From positions 62,001 to 126,000 of the forward strand of contig CAYVVD010000002.1 of NCBI GenBank assembly GCA_964454975.1: a DNA stretch of 64,000 bases. Direction: 5' to 3'. Below are positions 63,593 through 64,000 of the stretch, piece after piece (the stretch's first letter is position 1; each line of letters opens with the position of its first letter). The translations under genes and the position numbers were made by a program. The notes beneath the pieces are model-generated. The model was given only the letters and a program-made list of their open reading frames with translations. It was not told the origin of the DNA and did no database searches. The stretch is from CAYVVD01 sp964454975. GTDB taxonomy: Bacteria > Bacteroidota > Ignavibacteria > Kapaibacteriales > UBA2268.

Positions 63593-64000
63593 TGAAACTA
63601 ACTTTGAATGTATGGAGGCAGAACGGCAGGAATGAAAAAGGTCGTTTTGAAAAATACAGCCTGGACAATGTATCAGAGGATATGTCATTCCTCGAGATGC
63701 TGGATGTTTTGAACGAGGGCCTTATCGAAAGCGGCAAGGAACCTGTAGCATTCGACCACGACTGCCGTGAAGGCATCTGTGGCGCATGCTCGCTCACCAT
63801 AAACGGCAGGGCGCACGGCCCGGAATTTGCAACTACAACCTGCCAGCTTCACATGCGCAAGTTCAGCGACGGCGACGAGCTTTGGATAGAGCCTTTCCGT
63901 GCAAAGGGTTTTCCCGTTGTGAAGGACCTCGTTGTTGACCGTTCCGCTTTTGACCGTATCATGCAGGCGGGTGGATTTGTAAGCGTGAACACAGGCTCAG
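63592..64000 (+). CDS. sdhB: Succinate dehydrogenase iron-sulfur subunit, partial (3' end outside window)
   Basis: The frame from ATG 63592 runs open to the window edge, about 136 codons, starting MKLTLNVWRQNGRN. DHDCREGICGACSLTINGR followed by TTTCQL gives the four cysteines of the [2Fe-2S] cluster. The [3Fe-4S] and [4Fe-4S] cysteines would lie beyond the window. It transfers electrons from SdhA to SdhC and is translationally coupled to sdhA. Confidence 0.93.
   Translation, partial: MKLTLNVWRQNGRNEKGRFEKYSLDNVSEDMSFLEMLDVLNEGLIESGKEPVAFDHDCREGICGACSLTINGRAHGPEFATTTCQLHMRKFSDGDELWIEPFRAKGFPVVKDLVVDRSAFDRIMQAGGFVSVNTGS

Noticed and set aside
62684..63688. Minus-strand frames of 136-167 codons opposite sdhA and sdhB
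   Set aside because: They are antisense to conserved sdhA/sdhB coding sequence and lack any start signal or family resemblance.
1..64000. CRISPR arrays, prophage, integrase, toxin-antitoxin or defence systems
   Set aside because: No regularly spaced repeats, phage structural genes, recombinases or recognisable defence genes were seen on either strand.

Overview
The window is a bacterial chromosome segment of moderate to low GC with dense, mostly ordinary gene content. Three genes end in a type IX secretion (T9SS) sorting domain and a fourth gene survives as a decayed remnant of that kind. There is also a gingipain/PorU-type C25 peptidase, a cytochrome-b/flavoprotein/iron-sulfur succinate dehydrogenase in the order sdhC-sdhA-sdhB, many lipoproteins of Bacteroidota style, and one promoter of the TTTG-N20-TAnnTTTG kind. 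Together these point to the Bacteroidota/Ignavibacteriota/Kapaibacteriota side of the FCB group. This is inference from gene content; no phylogeny was computed.

Layout. 1-3.8 kb: two divergent acyl-CoA dehydrogenases (the first cut by the window edge), a small NADP-binding reductase and a UbiA-like membrane protein. 3.9-7.7 kb: an iron cluster feoA-feoB-DtxR/MntR regulator-CDF metal exporter, followed by tRNA-Thr(CGT) and a MITE-like element. 8.1-15.7 kb: a pair of secreted TldD-family proteins (one with an intact metal site, one without), a TonB-dependent receptor, an NrnA-type phosphoesterase and a PASTA protein. 15.7-23 kb: a very large C25 peptidase with a sorting domain and an unknown four-helix membrane protein. 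23.4-29.8 kb: lysine 6-aminotransferase, a decayed T9SS gene, scpA-scpB, alanine racemase and a beta-propeller/OmpA lipoprotein. 29.9-39 kb: a P5C-type aldehyde dehydrogenase, a broken GyrI-like gene with REP-like palindromes, a four-gene minus-strand operon (SUMF1 lipoprotein, beta-propeller lipoprotein, gamma carbonic anhydrase, YicC), two overlapping ABC ATPase genes and tRNA-Lys(CTT). 39-44.6 kb: SMUG2-like glycosylase, a T9SS-sorted esterase, a ClpB-like gene that keeps only the M domain and second AAA+ domain, a vWA-like/OmpA/SPOR lipoprotein and a probable small RNA. 44.7-57.3 kb: eleven tightly packed minus-strand genes from a UvrD-type helicase down to a two-component system. 57.4-64 kb: another T9SS-sorted protein, a BtuF-like metal-receptor protein, glyA and the sdhCAB operon, cut by the right edge.

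No prophage, complete insertion sequence, CRISPR array or recognisable defence island is visible. The items most worth a second look are the structured small RNA near 44.5 kb with its own TATAAT box and T7 tract, the stand-alone ClpB NBD2 gene, the catalytically dead TldD paralogue coupled to an intact one, the mixed MntR/DtxR metal site in the feo-linked regulator, and several decayed genes and dispersed palindromes in the intergenic regions.
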